A DNA stretch of 64,000 nucleotides from Lentisalinibacter sediminis (GCF_040706615.1 NZ_JAPDRF010000003.1:558001-622000), one strand, 5' to 3'. Positions 1 to 12,782 are shown, counted from the first letter of the stretch. Notes: a model not told the origin generated them from the sequence alone. Translations and numbers: made by a program.

Positions 1-52
1 TGTGGGGATGCCTCCTAGCCCTGCGCAATATCTTCGCCCCGGACGGGCTGTC

Positions 53-598
53 TCAGAAGGCTATTGGCGGAAAGCGCAGGACTGCCAGGCTGGCGGCGGC
101 TAACAGCAGGCCGAGGGCGCCGCCCGCGAGCACGTCTGTGGGGTAGTGCAGGCCGAGCACCACCCGGGAGGCCGCGACCAGCAGCGCGAAGGGCAGCATT
201 GCCAGGCCGAGCACCGGCAGGTAGACCAGGAAGAATACCGAGAACAGGGCCGCATGCAGCGTGTGGCCCGACGGGAAGCTGTAGCGGTCGAGGGGCGCCG
301 TGGCACAGCGGATGGCCGCGAAGGTGATGAACGGCCTCTCCCTCACGAGCCGTTCCTTCAGGAAACGGTAAAGCGCGACGCCGGCCAGCGCCGTGACGCC
401 CGTCTGCAGGACGGGAGCGGCAGCCTGCTCGCCGCCGATCAGGAGCATCACGCCGAGCGCCGCGTACCAGGCGACGCCGTCGCCAAGGCGGCTCACGGCA
501 CGGAACAGCGTGCGTATCGGCGTGCGCCGGCTGAGACGGTTCACCTTCAGTGTAAACCCGATCTCGGCTGCCGCCACCTGCTGCCACATTGTCTGCAC
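53..598 (-). CDS. PAP2-superfamily membrane phosphatase
   Basis: 181-aa integral membrane phosphatase of the PAP2 (type 2 phosphatidic acid phosphatase) fold, which hydrolyses lipid phosphates or pyrophosphates at the membrane. All three family motifs are visible: K-x6-RP (KERLVRERP, residues 81-89), PSGH (109-112) and SRVVLGLHYPTD (144-155), which carry the phosphate-binding Arg/Lys and catalytic His residues. Several hydrophobic helices surround them. The GTG start at 598 is preceded by GGGAGAGGG at good spacing; an ATG three codons in (589) is the alternative. It is divergent from a glycosyltransferase, so a role in envelope lipid or glycan-carrier dephosphorylation is plausible, but the substrate cannot be read from the sequence. 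Confidence 0.88.
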   Translation of the reverse strand: MQTMWQQVAAAEIGFTLKVNRLSRRTPIRTLFRAVSRLGDGVAWYAALGVMLLIGGEQAAAPVLQTGVTALAGVALYRFLKERLVRERPFITFAAIRCATAPLDRYSFPSGHTLHAALFSVFFLVYLPVLGLAMLPFALLVAASRVVLGLHYPTDVLAGGALGLLLAAASLAVLRFPPIAF

Positions 599-763
599 GG
601 AACCCTCTCCCGGGTTGCCCTGACGCTGGCGAGAGTCTCACCGGGCGACAAGTCAGGGAGGTGACAGCTTGTTTAAGAATCGGTGACACGTTCCGCGGCG
701 CTGTCCCGGAACTTTCTCCGAACGGCAAGATTCCGGTAATAGTGACCGCGGACACTATCGGCC

Positions 764-1813
764 ATGCGCATCGCCATCGTCACCGATGCCTGGCTGCCCC
801 AGGTGAACGGTGTAGTCACAACGCTGGGCAGGACCCGCGACGAGCTGATCCGTGCCGGACACCGGGTGAAGATGATCACCCCGGCCGATCACCGCACCGT
901 GCCCTGCCCCACCTATCCGGAAATCCGGCTCTCGGTGCTGCCGTATCGTCGCGTCCGCCGGACGCTGGACGCCTTCCGGCCCGACTGTATCCACATCGCC
1001 ACCGAGGGCCCGCTCGGTTTCGCCGCGAGGCGTTACTGCGTCCGGCACGGCCTCGCATTCACGACGTCGTATCACACCCGCTTCCCCCAATACGTGCGCG
1101 AGCGGGTGCCGATACCGTTCTCGTGGATCTACGCCTGGCTCAGGCGTTTCCATCGGCCGGCGGCTGCGACCCTGGTGCCGACGCCCGCCGTACGGGACGA
1201 ACTCGCCGCCCGTCGCTTCCGCCGTCTCCGGCTGTGGAGCCGCGGCGTCGACGTGGGCCTTTTCCGTCCCGAGCCGAAAGCGGCCGTGGCCGGGCCGCGC
1301 CCGATCTATCTGTACATGGGTCGGGTCGCCGTCGAGAAAAATGTGGAAGCCTTCCTGCAGCTCGGCCTGCCGGGCACGAAGTACGTGGTGGGCGACGGCC
1401 CCGACCTCGCGCGGCTGCGTGCGGAATACCCCGACGCGGTCTTCACCGGCTATCGGTTCGGGGCGGATCTGGCTGCCCACCTGGCCGCCGCCGACGTGTT
1501 CGTCTTCCCGAGCCGCACGGACACCTTCGGCCTGGTGATGCTGGAAGCCATGGCCTGCGGCACGCCGGTGGCCGCCTATCCGGTCACGGGACCGCTGGAC
1601 GTCATCGAGTCGGGACGCACCGGCATCCTGCACGAGGATCTCGGCGTCGCCGTCCGCGGCGCGCTCGCGCTGGACCGCAGCGTCTGCCGGCAAGCCGCGC
1701 TCGAGAAGAGCTGGGCACGGGCGACCGGAGAGTTTGTCAGCCATCTCGCCCGCAACGACGCCGTCACTCCACAGGACGACGCGCAGGTGTGGCCGACCGC
1801 CGCCGATCCGTGA
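764..1813 (+). CDS. GT4-family glycosyltransferase
   Basis: 349-aa cytoplasmic retaining glycosyltransferase of the GT-B fold, group 1 / GT4. The N-terminal acceptor domain opens with TDAWLPQVNGVVTTL (residues 7-21), typical of the MgtA/SQD2-like subgroup that uses GDP-mannose or UDP-sugars to glycosylate lipids. The C-terminal donor domain carries PSRTDTFGLVMLEAMACG (249-266), equivalent to the E-x7-E motif with Asp replacing the first Glu. The length is a little short for the family because the C-terminus is trimmed. It is transcribed away from the PAP2 phosphatase across about 165 bp. Sugar donor and lipid acceptor are unknown; glycolipid synthesis is inference. Confidence 0.87.
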   Translation: MRIAIVTDAWLPQVNGVVTTLGRTRDELIRAGHRVKMITPADHRTVPCPTYPEIRLSVLPYRRVRRTLDAFRPDCIHIATEGPLGFAARRYCVRHGLAFTTSYHTRFPQYVRERVPIPFSWIYAWLRRFHRPAAATLVPTPAVRDELAARRFRRLRLWSRGVDVGLFRPEPKAAVAGPRPIYLYMGRVAVEKNVEAFLQLGLPGTKYVVGDGPDLARLRAEYPDAVFTGYRFGADLAAHLAAADVFVFPSRTDTFGLVMLEAMACGTPVAAYPVTGPLDVIESGRTGILHEDLGVAVRGALALDRSVCRQAALEKSWARATGEFVSHLARNDAVTPQDDAQVWPTAADP

Positions 1814-1860
1814 TCCTCGCAACCGTTTGCATGCGCCCGCCGCCCGGGCACAATGCCGCC

Positions 1861-2382
1861 ATGACCATCATCGAAAGACGGCCGGATGAAACGCCGCAGG
1901 GCGGCGGTCGCGTGCTGACCGCCGTGCTGACGCTGGTGCTCGCCATCACGGGCCTGCTGCTGGCGTTCACCGCCATGATGGCGCTGTTCCTCGGCGCGGA
2001 CGGGCCCGGCATGCAGTCGTTGCTCGCGCTGACCGGCTGGCTGCTTCCGCCCACCGCCGTGCTGGCCCTGCTGTGCCTGCGCCTGCTGGAGCCGGACGGC
2101 GGCAGCCGTCTTTCCGCCTGCTGGGCCCGCCTGCCTGCCTGGCTGGTGCTGCTGATCGCCATGATGCTGCTGCTGGCCGTGCTCGCGGAGCTCGCGGTCT
2201 GGCTGGTGGAGTTCGCCGGCGGCGGCACGGTGGCGCTCGGCCACTACCTGCCGATCATGAGCGTACTGATCTATTCCCTGGCGCTCACCGCCGGCTACGC
2301 GGTGGTGGCGCCGGCCGGTGAAGGTGGCGAGCATCGCGGACCGGTTCGCCACACCGATCCGGTGCGGCGCGACCTCGACTGA
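1861..2382 (+). CDS. Hypothetical four-helix membrane protein
   Basis: 173-aa protein starting at the ATG 47 bp downstream of the glycosyltransferase stop. It has four strongly hydrophobic stretches (about residues 18-45, 53-75, 88-115 and 122-145) separated by short charged loops, and a charged tail rich in Arg, His and Asp. No family motif is recognisable. A much longer open frame extends upstream, but it only shadows the glycosyltransferase and PAP2 genes, so I take the internal ATG. It may be cotranscribed with the glycosyltransferase. Function unknown. Confidence 0.6.
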   Translation: MTIIERRPDETPQGGGRVLTAVLTLVLAITGLLLAFTAMMALFLGADGPGMQSLLALTGWLLPPTAVLALLCLRLLEPDGGSRLSACWARLPAWLVLLIAMMLLLAVLAELAVWLVEFAGGGTVALGHYLPIMSVLIYSLALTAGYAVVAPAGEGGEHRGPVRHTDPVRRDLD

Positions 2383-2391
2383 CCGGCCCGG

Positions 2392-3888
<1,497 letters not shown>

Positions 3889-3893
3889 GATGG

Positions 3894-4420
3894 TTACTGC
3901 TCCGTGGGACTTTGCTCTGCCGTCGCCTGATGCTGCGGTCCGAGCGGATGAGGGACGCGCATGCGGTGCCCCGCCTGTTCCGGCCAGGGGGCATCCGGAT
4001 GGCGCCTGGCGAAAGCATCGAGCCGGCCGAGCACGGCGTCGGGCCAGCGCGAGACGCGCCGGGAAGCGGTATCGACGTGCAGGTTCATCCACTCACAGGT
4101 CGCCGCGAGCCAGCCCTCGTCGGCGTGGTACATGCGCTGGAACTGGTGGATGCGCTTGGCATCCCAGCCGAGGAGCTGCGCGGTGACCGCCACCGGGTCG
4201 CCCTCGCGCAACTCCCGCAGGTGGCTGACGTGGCTCTCGACGGCGAATGTGGTGCCGCCGCTCTCCTCCCGGTAGGCGGCGTCGAGGCCGAGTTCGTCCC
4301 AGAGACCGTCGACGCCGTGATCGAATATCAGCACATACCAGGCCACATTCATGTGGCCGTTGTAGTCGATCCATTCCGGGCGGATCGTCTCGGCGTGCAC
4401 CCGGACCCCGTGGAAGGCGC

Positions 4421-4424
<4 letters not shown>
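3894..4424 (-). CDS. Hotdog-fold acyl-CoA thioesterase (4HBT-like)
   Basis: 176-aa single hotdog-domain thioesterase. VHAETIRPEWIDYNGHMNVAWYV (residues 7-29) contains the D-Y-N-G-H-M signature of the 4-hydroxybenzoyl-CoA thioesterase group, where the Asp and the following helix act on the thioester. The likely start is GTG 4424, overlapping the acetoacetyl-CoA synthetase stop in a GTGA arrangement, which implies translational coupling. The C-terminal 25 residues are polar and probably disordered. Homologous proteins are often annotated as carnitine-dehydrogenase-associated thioesterases, but here the partner is an acetoacetate-activating enzyme, so hydrolysis of a short or hydroxylated acyl-CoA is inferred. 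Confidence 0.82.
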
Positions 4425-6394
<1,970 letters not shown>

Positions 6395-6571
6395 AGTCGC
6401 TCCGGCTCGGTTGCGCCCGTGCGGCGCGTCGGCCCGGGCATTGTAACGACACCCTCGGCGGGCCGTAAGGGAAGCGCTGGCCGTCGCGGCGCGAGGCGCT
6501 TACCATCGACGGAGGCGTCGGCAGGCAACCAGAGGAACGGGCATGGACAGCAGCAGCGCCGGGAGAATTCC

Positions 6572-7507
6572 ATGAGGGCAGTCGTCAACGCTGTGCTACT
6601 CCTGTTCATCGCCGTGGCGTTAGTCCTGGCGTGGGCCTGGGAGCCCGATCGCAGCGTCGAGTCCCTGACCGAGCGCTATCGGGTCACCGGCTCGCAGTTC
6701 CTGGAGCTAGACGGCATGAGCGCCCACGTCGCCGTCGAGGGCAGCGGGCCGGCACTGGTGCTCCTGCACGGCACAGGCGCTTCGCTGCACACGTGGAACG
6801 GCTGGGTCGAGGCGCTGACCGGCGACTTCCGCATCGTGCGCATGGATCTGCCGGGATTCGGGCTGACCGGCCCCCATCCCGCCGGCGACTACTCCATCGG
6901 CGCCTACATGCAATTCGTCGACGCGGTCACCCGGCGTCTCGACATCGAAGACTTCCACCTCGCCGGCAACTCGCTGGGCGGGCGCATCGCGTGGAACTAT
7001 GCGGTCGCCCATCCGGAGCGGGTGAACCGGCTGATACTCATCGACGCATCGGGTTATCGGCTGCGCCGCACACCCTCGCTGATCTTCCGGCTCGCGGCCT
7101 TGCCGGGCGTCGGCGACGCGCTGGCGAAACTGACGCCGCGCAGCCTCTACCGACGTAGCCTGGAGGAGGTCTACGCGGACGACGATCGGGTGGACGAAGC
7201 GCTGGTGGACCGCTACTTCGAGCTCTCGCTACGGGAAGGCAATCGGGAGGCTTTCGTGCAGCGGGCCCGGGCCGCCTCACGGTCCGCCCGGGAGGACCCG
7301 TCAGCCGCGCTGGCGCAGATCGGCGCGCCGACGCTGGTGCAGTGGGGAGCGCAGGACGAGTGGATACCGCCGGAGCACGGCCGGCGCTTCGCCGACGACA
7401 TCCCGGACGCGCGGTTCGTCGTCTACGAAGATCTCGCCCATGTGCCGATGGAGGAAGCGCCGGCACGGACGGCCCGGGACGCGCGGGAGTTCCTGCGGGC
7501 CGACTGA
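6572..7507 (+). CDS. Alpha/beta hydrolase, membrane-anchored
   Basis: 311-aa alpha/beta-hydrolase-fold protein with one N-terminal hydrophobic segment (residues 5-22) that probably anchors it in the inner membrane facing the periplasm. The oxyanion motif is LLHGTG (64-69). The nucleophile elbow is GNSLGG with Ser134; acid Asp262 (GAQDEW) and His290 (LAHVP) complete the triad. The ATG at 6572 follows a GGGAGA ribosome-binding site; the longer open frame upstream is antisense to aacS. The family includes esterases, lipases and C-C hydrolases, and the substrate is not evident. It is divergent from the aacS operon across a 177-bp gap. Confidence 0.85.
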   Translation: MRAVVNAVLLLFIAVALVLAWAWEPDRSVESLTERYRVTGSQFLELDGMSAHVAVEGSGPALVLLHGTGASLHTWNGWVEALTGDFRIVRMDLPGFGLTGPHPAGDYSIGAYMQFVDAVTRRLDIEDFHLAGNSLGGRIAWNYAVAHPERVNRLILIDASGYRLRRTPSLIFRLAALPGVGDALAKLTPRSLYRRSLEEVYADDDRVDEALVDRYFELSLREGNREAFVQRARAASRSAREDPSAALAQIGAPTLVQWGAQDEWIPPEHGRRFADDIPDARFVVYEDLAHVPMEEAPARTARDAREFLRAD

Positions 7508-7549
7508 ACCCGCCGGCCCGGTCCGGGCCACTGCAGCCGCTGCGGCCGG

Positions 7550-7729
7550 CTAGCCCTTCGGACCGAACAGCGCCCAGAGGATGAGTCCGAGCACCGGCAA
7601 TACCAGGATGACCACGATCCAGAGCACCTTGCTGCCGGTGCTGGCCCGGCTGCCCAGGGTCTTCACGACCGCATAGACATCCAGTATCAGGATGATCAGG
7701 CCGAACAGGCCGCCGATTTCCAGTCCCAT
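7550..7729 (-). CDS. Small two-helix membrane protein, PLDc_N-type
   Basis: 59-aa protein with two transmembrane helices (about residues 6-23 and 34-54) joined by a short basic loop, and the ending LILWALFGPKG. The layout 'GLFGLIILILDVYAV...SKVLWIVVILVLPVLGLILW' matches the small phospholipase-D-nuclease N-terminal (PLDc_N, cardiolipin-synthase N-terminal) family, short membrane proteins with no known activity on their own. The ATG at 7729 is preceded on the coding strand by GGGAGGTCCGAG, a strong ribosome-binding site. Too short for most gene callers, but composition and motif support it. Confidence 0.78.
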   Translation of the reverse strand: MGLEIGGLFGLIILILDVYAVVKTLGSRASTGSKVLWIVVILVLPVLGLILWALFGPKG

Positions 7730-7873
7730 CTCGGACCTCCCGTGGAGCATTGACCTGCACCGAGGATACACACCCGGCCATTGCCCGGCCATTACCCGGC
7801 CATTGCAGCGCCTTCGGTTCGTCTGCCGTTTGCTAGTATTCCCGACCTCCGGACGACACCACGAGGCAACGAG

Positions 7874-9196
7874 TTGGCGCAAACGGTCCCGAAACCCGGC
7901 CCCGCGAGGGATGTCTACGACCTGCTGACGGGCGACGAGGACGCGCGCGTCTGCAAGGACATCCCCGATGCCGCCTGCCGCGAGCAGCCGCGCAATTATC
8001 TGATCCACGTCGCCTCTCTGGTCGCGACCAAGACCGGCGACCGGCTGGCCGGGCCGAAGCTGGTGCTGGCCTGGCTCCTGACCAGTCTCGGTGCTCCGGC
8101 GTGGATGCTGGGCTGGCTGGTGCCCATCCGCGAATCGCTGGCGCTGCTGCCGCAGCTCGTCGTCGCCCGCTATCTGCGTGCCGTGCCGGTGCGCAAGTGG
8201 TTCTGGGTGGCCGGCAGCGTGCTGCAGGGCGTGGCAGTGATGCTCATGGGCGCCGTCGCCCTGACCCTGGAGGGGGCTGCAGCCGGATGGGCGATTCTGG
8301 GCCTGCTCACCCTGTTCAGCCTGGCGCGGGGGATCTGTTCGGTGGCCAGCAAGGACGTGCTCGGCAAGACCATCGCCAAGACCCGGCGCGGTTCGGTGAC
8401 CGGCTACGCCGCCTCGGCCGCCGGCGCCGTGACGGTGGCCGTGGGCGTCGCGGCGATCGCGTTCGACCCCGGCAGCCGGGGCATCGGCTTCTTCGTCGCC
8501 GTCCTGTTCGCAGCGGGCGGTCTCTGGCTGCTGGCCGCCGCCATCTACAGCTTCCTTGCCGAGTACGCCGGCGCCACCGAAGGCGGCGGCAACGCCCTGA
8601 CCGAGGCCGTCCGCCAGCTCGGCCTCATCCGCCGCGACCGCGACCTGCGGGAGTTCCTGATCACCCGCACGCTGCTGCTCTCCACTGCTCTGGCGGCACC
8701 GTTCTACGTCAGCCTCGCGAACCGGAGCATGGAGAACACGCTGTCCGGACTCGGTTCGCTGATGCTCGCCTCCGGCGCCGCCAGCTTCCTCAGCGCGCCG
8801 GTGTGGGGGCGACTGTCGGACCGTTCCAGCAGGCTGGTGATGAAGCGCGCCGCACTGCTCGCCGCGACAGCCAGCCTGGGCACCGCTGCGCTGGCGCTCG
8901 CGCCGGGAGTGCCGCTCGCGCCGGTCGCCTTCGCGGCCACCTACTTCGCGCTCAGCATCGCCCACGCCGGCGTGCGACTGGGGCGCAAGACCCATCTCGT
9001 GGACATCGCCACGGCGGAGAACCGGGCGAGCTACGTCGCGGTGAGCAATACGGTGATCGGCGTGATGCTGCTGGCCGGCGGCATCTTCGGCAGCATCGCC
9101 ACCCTGGTGGGCTCCGCCTGGACCCTGGTGCTGCTGGCCGGGCTCTCGGTGGCCGCGGCCGCATCTGCTCATCGGCTGAGCGAGGCGCAACGGTGA
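7874..9196 (+). CDS. MFS-type transporter
   Basis: About 440 aa with some ten to twelve hydrophobic segments, organised like a major-facilitator permease. The loop SAPVWGRLSDRSSRLVMKRAALL (C-terminal half) is a motif-A-like G-R-x-S-D-R sequence between helices. An N-terminal cytosolic stretch of about 60 residues contains two cysteines. I prefer the TTG start at 7874, preceded by CGAGG about 8 bases upstream; an ATG at 7781 would add a low-complexity extension that looks non-coding. Substrate unknown. Neighbours (CorA-like transporter and small membrane protein) give no pathway hint. Confidence 0.75.
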   Translation: MAQTVPKPGPARDVYDLLTGDEDARVCKDIPDAACREQPRNYLIHVASLVATKTGDRLAGPKLVLAWLLTSLGAPAWMLGWLVPIRESLALLPQLVVARYLRAVPVRKWFWVAGSVLQGVAVMLMGAVALTLEGAAAGWAILGLLTLFSLARGICSVASKDVLGKTIAKTRRGSVTGYAASAAGAVTVAVGVAAIAFDPGSRGIGFFVAVLFAAGGLWLLAAAIYSFLAEYAGATEGGGNALTEAVRQLGLIRRDRDLREFLITRTLLLSTALAAPFYVSLANRSMENTLSGLGSLMLASGAASFLSAPVWGRLSDRSSRLVMKRAALLAATASLGTAALALAPGVPLAPVAFAATYFALSIAHAGVRLGRKTHLVDIATAENRASYVAVSNTVIGVMLLAGGIFGSIATLVGSAWTLVLLAGLSVAAAASAHRLSEAQR

Positions 9197-9212
9197 GCCG
9201 TCGAAAAGGCGG

Positions 9213-10352
9213 CTACAGCCAGCGCTTGCGGCGGAAGTAGATGAGCATGCCGGCGACGATGCCGAATATCACCAGCCACAGCAGCGGATAGCCGTAGCGA
9301 AGACCGAGTTCCGGCATGTTCCACGGACTCGCCTCCGTATCGAAGTTCATGCCGTAGACGCCGACGACGAACGAGAGCGGGATGAACACGGTAGCGATAA
9401 TGGTGAGCACCTTCATCACGTCGTTCATGCGGTTGGAGAGGCTGGACAGATACACCTCCAGAAGACTGGAGGCCATCTCCCGGTAGCTCTCCACCAGGTC
9501 GAGCGCGTGCACCGTGTGGTCGTAGCAGTCACGGAGGTACGGGTGGGTGTCCGCCGCCAGCATGTGATGCTCGTCCCGCACCAGGCTATTGAGGGCATCG
9601 CGCTGGGGCCAAAGGCTCCGGCGCATGACGACCAGCTCGCGCTTCAGGCGGTGAATCTCGTCCAGTGCCTGCCGGCTGGGGTCGTCGAATACCGTCAGTT
9701 CCAGGGTCTCGATGCGCTCGCCCAGCGCCTCCATGACCGGGAAGGTGAGGTCCACCGCGGTGTCGATCAGCGCATAGAACAGGTAATCGGCGCCGCGCTC
9801 CCGGATCCGCGCCGCCGGCTGGCGCAGCCGGTGGCGCACCGGCTCGAACGGGTCGGCGTGACCCGGGTGGAAGCTCACCACCCAGGTGTCGCCGAGGAAC
9901 AGGCTGAGCTGCGTGGGCGCCACCCCGTCCGGCCCGTGCTCCGGCGCGCCGACGATAGCGAAGAGCTGTCCCTCATAGGCCTCCACCTTCGGCCGCTGCC
10001 CGGTATGCAGGACATCTTCGAGCGCCAGAGGATGCAGGCCGTAGGCATCGCCGATGGCTCGCAGCAGCTCCTCCGTCGGTGTGCCCTGGACGTGCAGCCA
10101 GGTCGTCCGCGGGCTGTCGAAATAACGCCCGGCTTGCTCCAGGCCGCAGTCCGCCTCCTCCACCAGCTGCTCGTCGTCGAAGTCTGTCAGGGACATCCTG
10201 ATCGGGACGCGCTCCGCCGCCGGCGGCGCGGTGAGGTCGCCGGGCGCCGTGCCGGGGCGGGTATAGCGCCCGGGGAACAGGTGCAGGGAATGACGCCGGG
10301 TCAGGTAGTGCCGGCCGCGCGGTTTCTCGCTCGACTTCGTGGGCTTCGTCAT
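9213..10352 (-). CDS. CorA-family divalent metal ion transporter
   Basis: 379-aa CorA/MIT-family channel for Mg2+ (or Co2+, Ni2+, Zn2+) in the inner membrane. The large cytosolic N-terminal domain is followed by two C-terminal helices (about 320-340 and 352-372) separated by the YGMNF selectivity motif, then a basic end FRRKRWL. A long coiled-coil 'stalk' region precedes the first helix (IETLELTVFDD...MNDVMKVLTIIATVFIPLSFVVG). About 45 residues at the N-terminus are polar and Arg/Pro rich. ATG 10352 is the first start giving a compact family length. Confidence 0.92.
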   Translation of the reverse strand: MTKPTKSSEKPRGRHYLTRRHSLHLFPGRYTRPGTAPGDLTAPPAAERVPIRMSLTDFDDEQLVEEADCGLEQAGRYFDSPRTTWLHVQGTPTEELLRAIGDAYGLHPLALEDVLHTGQRPKVEAYEGQLFAIVGAPEHGPDGVAPTQLSLFLGDTWVVSFHPGHADPFEPVRHRLRQPAARIRERGADYLFYALIDTAVDLTFPVMEALGERIETLELTVFDDPSRQALDEIHRLKRELVVMRRSLWPQRDALNSLVRDEHHMLAADTHPYLRDCYDHTVHALDLVESYREMASSLLEVYLSSLSNRMNDVMKVLTIIATVFIPLSFVVGVYGMNFDTEASPWNMPELGLRYGYPLLWLVIFGIVAGMLIYFRRKRWL

Positions 10353-10486
10353 GGACTCGAGCCTGCCTGACGATGGATACTGTAGCGCTTTATCGCAGTG
10401 TATCCGCTTGCACGCCATTATGTCGCGTGACGGATATCGCGATCCGGGCACACGGGTGACTGCCGCTCAGCCACCGGACGGACACC

Positions 10487-11317
10487 ATGGATGAGTACCG
10501 CAGAGTTCTGATCGACGCCTGCCGCCGCCTGTTGCGGCCGATCGCGCGCATCATGCTGCGCGGCGGCATGACGTGGCGGGAATTCGCCGACATCAGCAAG
10601 TCCGTCTTCGTGCAGGTGGCCACCAGCGATTACGGCATCGGCGGCCGGCCCACCAACGTCTCCCGCACCTCCATTCTGACCGGCCTCACGCGTCGGGAGG
10701 TGAAGCGTCAGCGGGAACTGCTCGCCGACGACCTTGACGAGTCCCTCACCCGCAAGACCAACAACGCCACGCGCGTGCTCGCGCGCTGGCACCAGGACCC
10801 GGACTTCTCCGACGGGCAGGGCAATGCCTTGGAACTCGACTACGAGGACGGCGACCACAGTTTCACCGAGCTCCTGCGCCGCTACGCCGGCGACATCCCG
10901 CCGAAGGCCATGCTGAAGGAGCTGCTGACGACGGGGGCCGTCGAAGAGGCCGCGGACGGGCGACTCCGGGCGGTGCACCGCTATTACATGCCCGCGGCCA
11001 CCGACACCGAGACCCTGCGCCGCGCCGGCGAGGTGCTGGAGGACGTGGGCACGACGGTCAATCACAACCTCGGACGCGGACAGGAAGAGCCGTCCCGCTT
11101 CGAGGGCCGCGCCACGGCGCTGCAGGTGCCCCGCTCCGCCATCCCCGAATTGCAGGCGCTGCTGGAGGACAAGGGCGAGGAGTTCCTGTACAGGGTCGAC
11201 GACTGGCTGGCCGAGCAGGAACGCCAGGCAGGGAAGGAGGAGACCGATACGGTGCGCCTCGGCATCGGCCTTTATTTCATCCAGGGCCCGCAGACCACGG
11301 AAGAGAGCGATGAGTGA
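10487..11317 (+). CDS. DUF6502 family protein
   Basis: 276-aa soluble protein of the uncharacterised DUF6502 family. RRLLRPIARIMLRGGMTWREFADISKSVFV at residues 13-42, followed by SRTSILTGLTRREVKR (59-74), looks like a winged-helix or helix-turn-helix region, so DNA binding is conceivable. The middle holds the RYYMPA segment. Its stop overlaps the start of a DUF5666 lipoprotein by 8 bp. I recall this pairing in other proteobacteria, which suggests the two are functionally linked; neither has an assigned role that I know of. Confidence 0.8.
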   Translation: MDEYRRVLIDACRRLLRPIARIMLRGGMTWREFADISKSVFVQVATSDYGIGGRPTNVSRTSILTGLTRREVKRQRELLADDLDESLTRKTNNATRVLARWHQDPDFSDGQGNALELDYEDGDHSFTELLRRYAGDIPPKAMLKELLTTGAVEEAADGRLRAVHRYYMPAATDTETLRRAGEVLEDVGTTVNHNLGRGQEEPSRFEGRATALQVPRSAIPELQALLEDKGEEFLYRVDDWLAEQERQAGKEETDTVRLGIGLYFIQGPQTTEESDE

Positions 11318-12782
11318 CAGGATGCGCAGTCAATCACAGTCCGCGAACATGACCTCGACGACGGCCGCCGCCACGCTGGCAGCCGCAACGCTGAGCGCGG
11401 TGCTGCTCGCCGGCTGCGACGGCACCGAGCAGGTGGCCGGCGTCGACCGGGGCGGTAACCCGGTCGCGGTGGTAACGAAGGGCGAGATCACCGGCTTCGG
11501 CAGCGTCATCGTGAACGGGGTCCGCTACGACACCGGAGGCGCCGAGATCGTGATCGACGGCGAACCGGGCACCGAGGCCGGGCTGTCGGTGGGTGCCGTG
11601 GTGACGCTGCGGGGCGAGATTGTGCCGGGCGCCGACACCGGCAGCGCCACCCGGATCGAATTCGACGACAGCGTCGAGGGACCGGTGGATGCCGTCGACG
11701 CGGGCGCCGGCATGGCCGTCGTGCTCGGACGCATCGTGCACGTGTCCATCGACACACTGTTCGAAGGCAACGACGCGGTCGCCGGCCTCGATGATCTGAC
11801 GGCGGGGGATGCGGTCGAGGTCAGCGGATTCGACCGTGCCGACGGCAGCGTCGAGGCCACCCTGGTACGTCTGAAGTCCGCGCCCGACCGGCTGGAGCTG
11901 ACCGGCGTTGCCGCCCAGGTGGACACGACCGCGCAGCGGCTGCGCATCGGCGGCGCACTCGTCGATTACGGCAGCGCCATGCTCGACGGCTTCCCCGGCG
12001 GCACCCCCGCCAACGGCGACCGGGTGGAAGCACGCGGCAGCGAACGCGCCGCAGACGGCGCGCTGATCGCCCAGACTCTGAGCTTCAGGGAAAAGGGCGT
12101 GGACGCGGCCGCGGAAGGCGAGGAGGCGAAAGTCGAGGGTCTGATCACGCGCTTCGCCTCGGCGGCGGACTTCGACGTGGACGGCCAGCCGGTCGCCACC
12201 GATGACGCCACCGTGTTCGAGGGCGGCAACGCCTCCATGCTCGGTCCCGACGTCCGCGTCGAGGTGGAAGGTACGGTGACGGATACGGGCGCCATCCTCG
12301 CGGAGCGGGTCGAGTTCGAGGGTCCCAGCCAGGCGCGGCTCGACGGCATGGTGGACGACGTCGACCCGGTCGCCGGCACGCTGACGGCCGCCGGGGTCAC
12401 GGTCCTCACCGACGCGAAGACCCGCTTCCGCGACGCAAGCAGCCAGCGGCAGCGGCCGTTCTCGCTCGCCGACCTCGGCAGCGGCGAGCGCGTGGAAGTG
12501 GCCGGCACGGAGAGCGGCGAAGCGCTCATGGCGCGCAGTGTGACCCGCACGGACGCCGACGCCGGCATCGTCCTGCGTGCACGCGCCAGAGACGTGGGCG
12601 AATCCCGCTTCGTGCTGCTCGGCGTCACCGTCGTCACCGACGGCGCCACGGAGTTCGAGGAAGACGGGCAAGCGATCGACGACGCCGCCTTCTATGCCAC
12701 TGCGGAAGGCCGTGACGTCGAAGTGGAGGGTACGCTGAACGGCGATATCGTCGCCGAGCGCGTGCGCCTGCTGGACGACTGA
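11310..12782 (+). CDS. DUF5666 repeat lipoprotein
   Basis: 490-aa envelope protein. A lipoprotein signal ends in SAVLLAGC (Cys about residue 36), so it should be anchored in a membrane facing the periplasm. The mature part consists of repeated beta-rich units of about 60-70 residues with the pattern 'V-x-G-x-I-x-x-x-D-x...V-x-G-x-V...A-x-x-V-x-x-x', the DUF5666 domain, seen five or six times (for example near residues 55, 130, 195, 265 and 340). These look like small barrel domains. Start is ATG 11310; an internal Met (about residue 14) would give a shorter signal peptide. Translationally linked to the DUF6502 gene. Function unknown. Confidence 0.8.
   Translation: MSDRMRSQSQSANMTSTTAAATLAAATLSAVLLAGCDGTEQVAGVDRGGNPVAVVTKGEITGFGSVIVNGVRYDTGGAEIVIDGEPGTEAGLSVGAVVTLRGEIVPGADTGSATRIEFDDSVEGPVDAVDAGAGMAVVLGRIVHVSIDTLFEGNDAVAGLDDLTAGDAVEVSGFDRADGSVEATLVRLKSAPDRLELTGVAAQVDTTAQRLRIGGALVDYGSAMLDGFPGGTPANGDRVEARGSERAADGALIAQTLSFREKGVDAAAEGEEAKVEGLITRFASAADFDVDGQPVATDDATVFEGGNASMLGPDVRVEVEGTVTDTGAILAERVEFEGPSQARLDGMVDDVDPVAGTLTAAGVTVLTDAKTRFRDASSQRQRPFSLADLGSGERVEVAGTESGEALMARSVTRTDADAGIVLRARARDVGESRFVLLGVTVVTDGATEFEEDGQAIDDAAFYATAEGRDVEVEGTLNGDIVAERVRLLDD

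Noticed and set aside
589..1860. Long upstream extension of the membrane-protein frame on the plus strand (open from 589)
   Set aside because: It runs through the glycosyltransferase in another frame; its Arg/Pro/His-rich translation has no domain and is typical of a GC-rich shadow frame. Only the part from 1861 has membrane-protein character.
7730..9190. Open minus-strand frame antisense to the MFS transporter
   Set aside because: Its translation is low in hydrophobic order and rich in Gly, Gln, Arg and His, while the plus strand shows a clear polytopic transporter. Only its 59-residue end (7550-7729) is a real gene.
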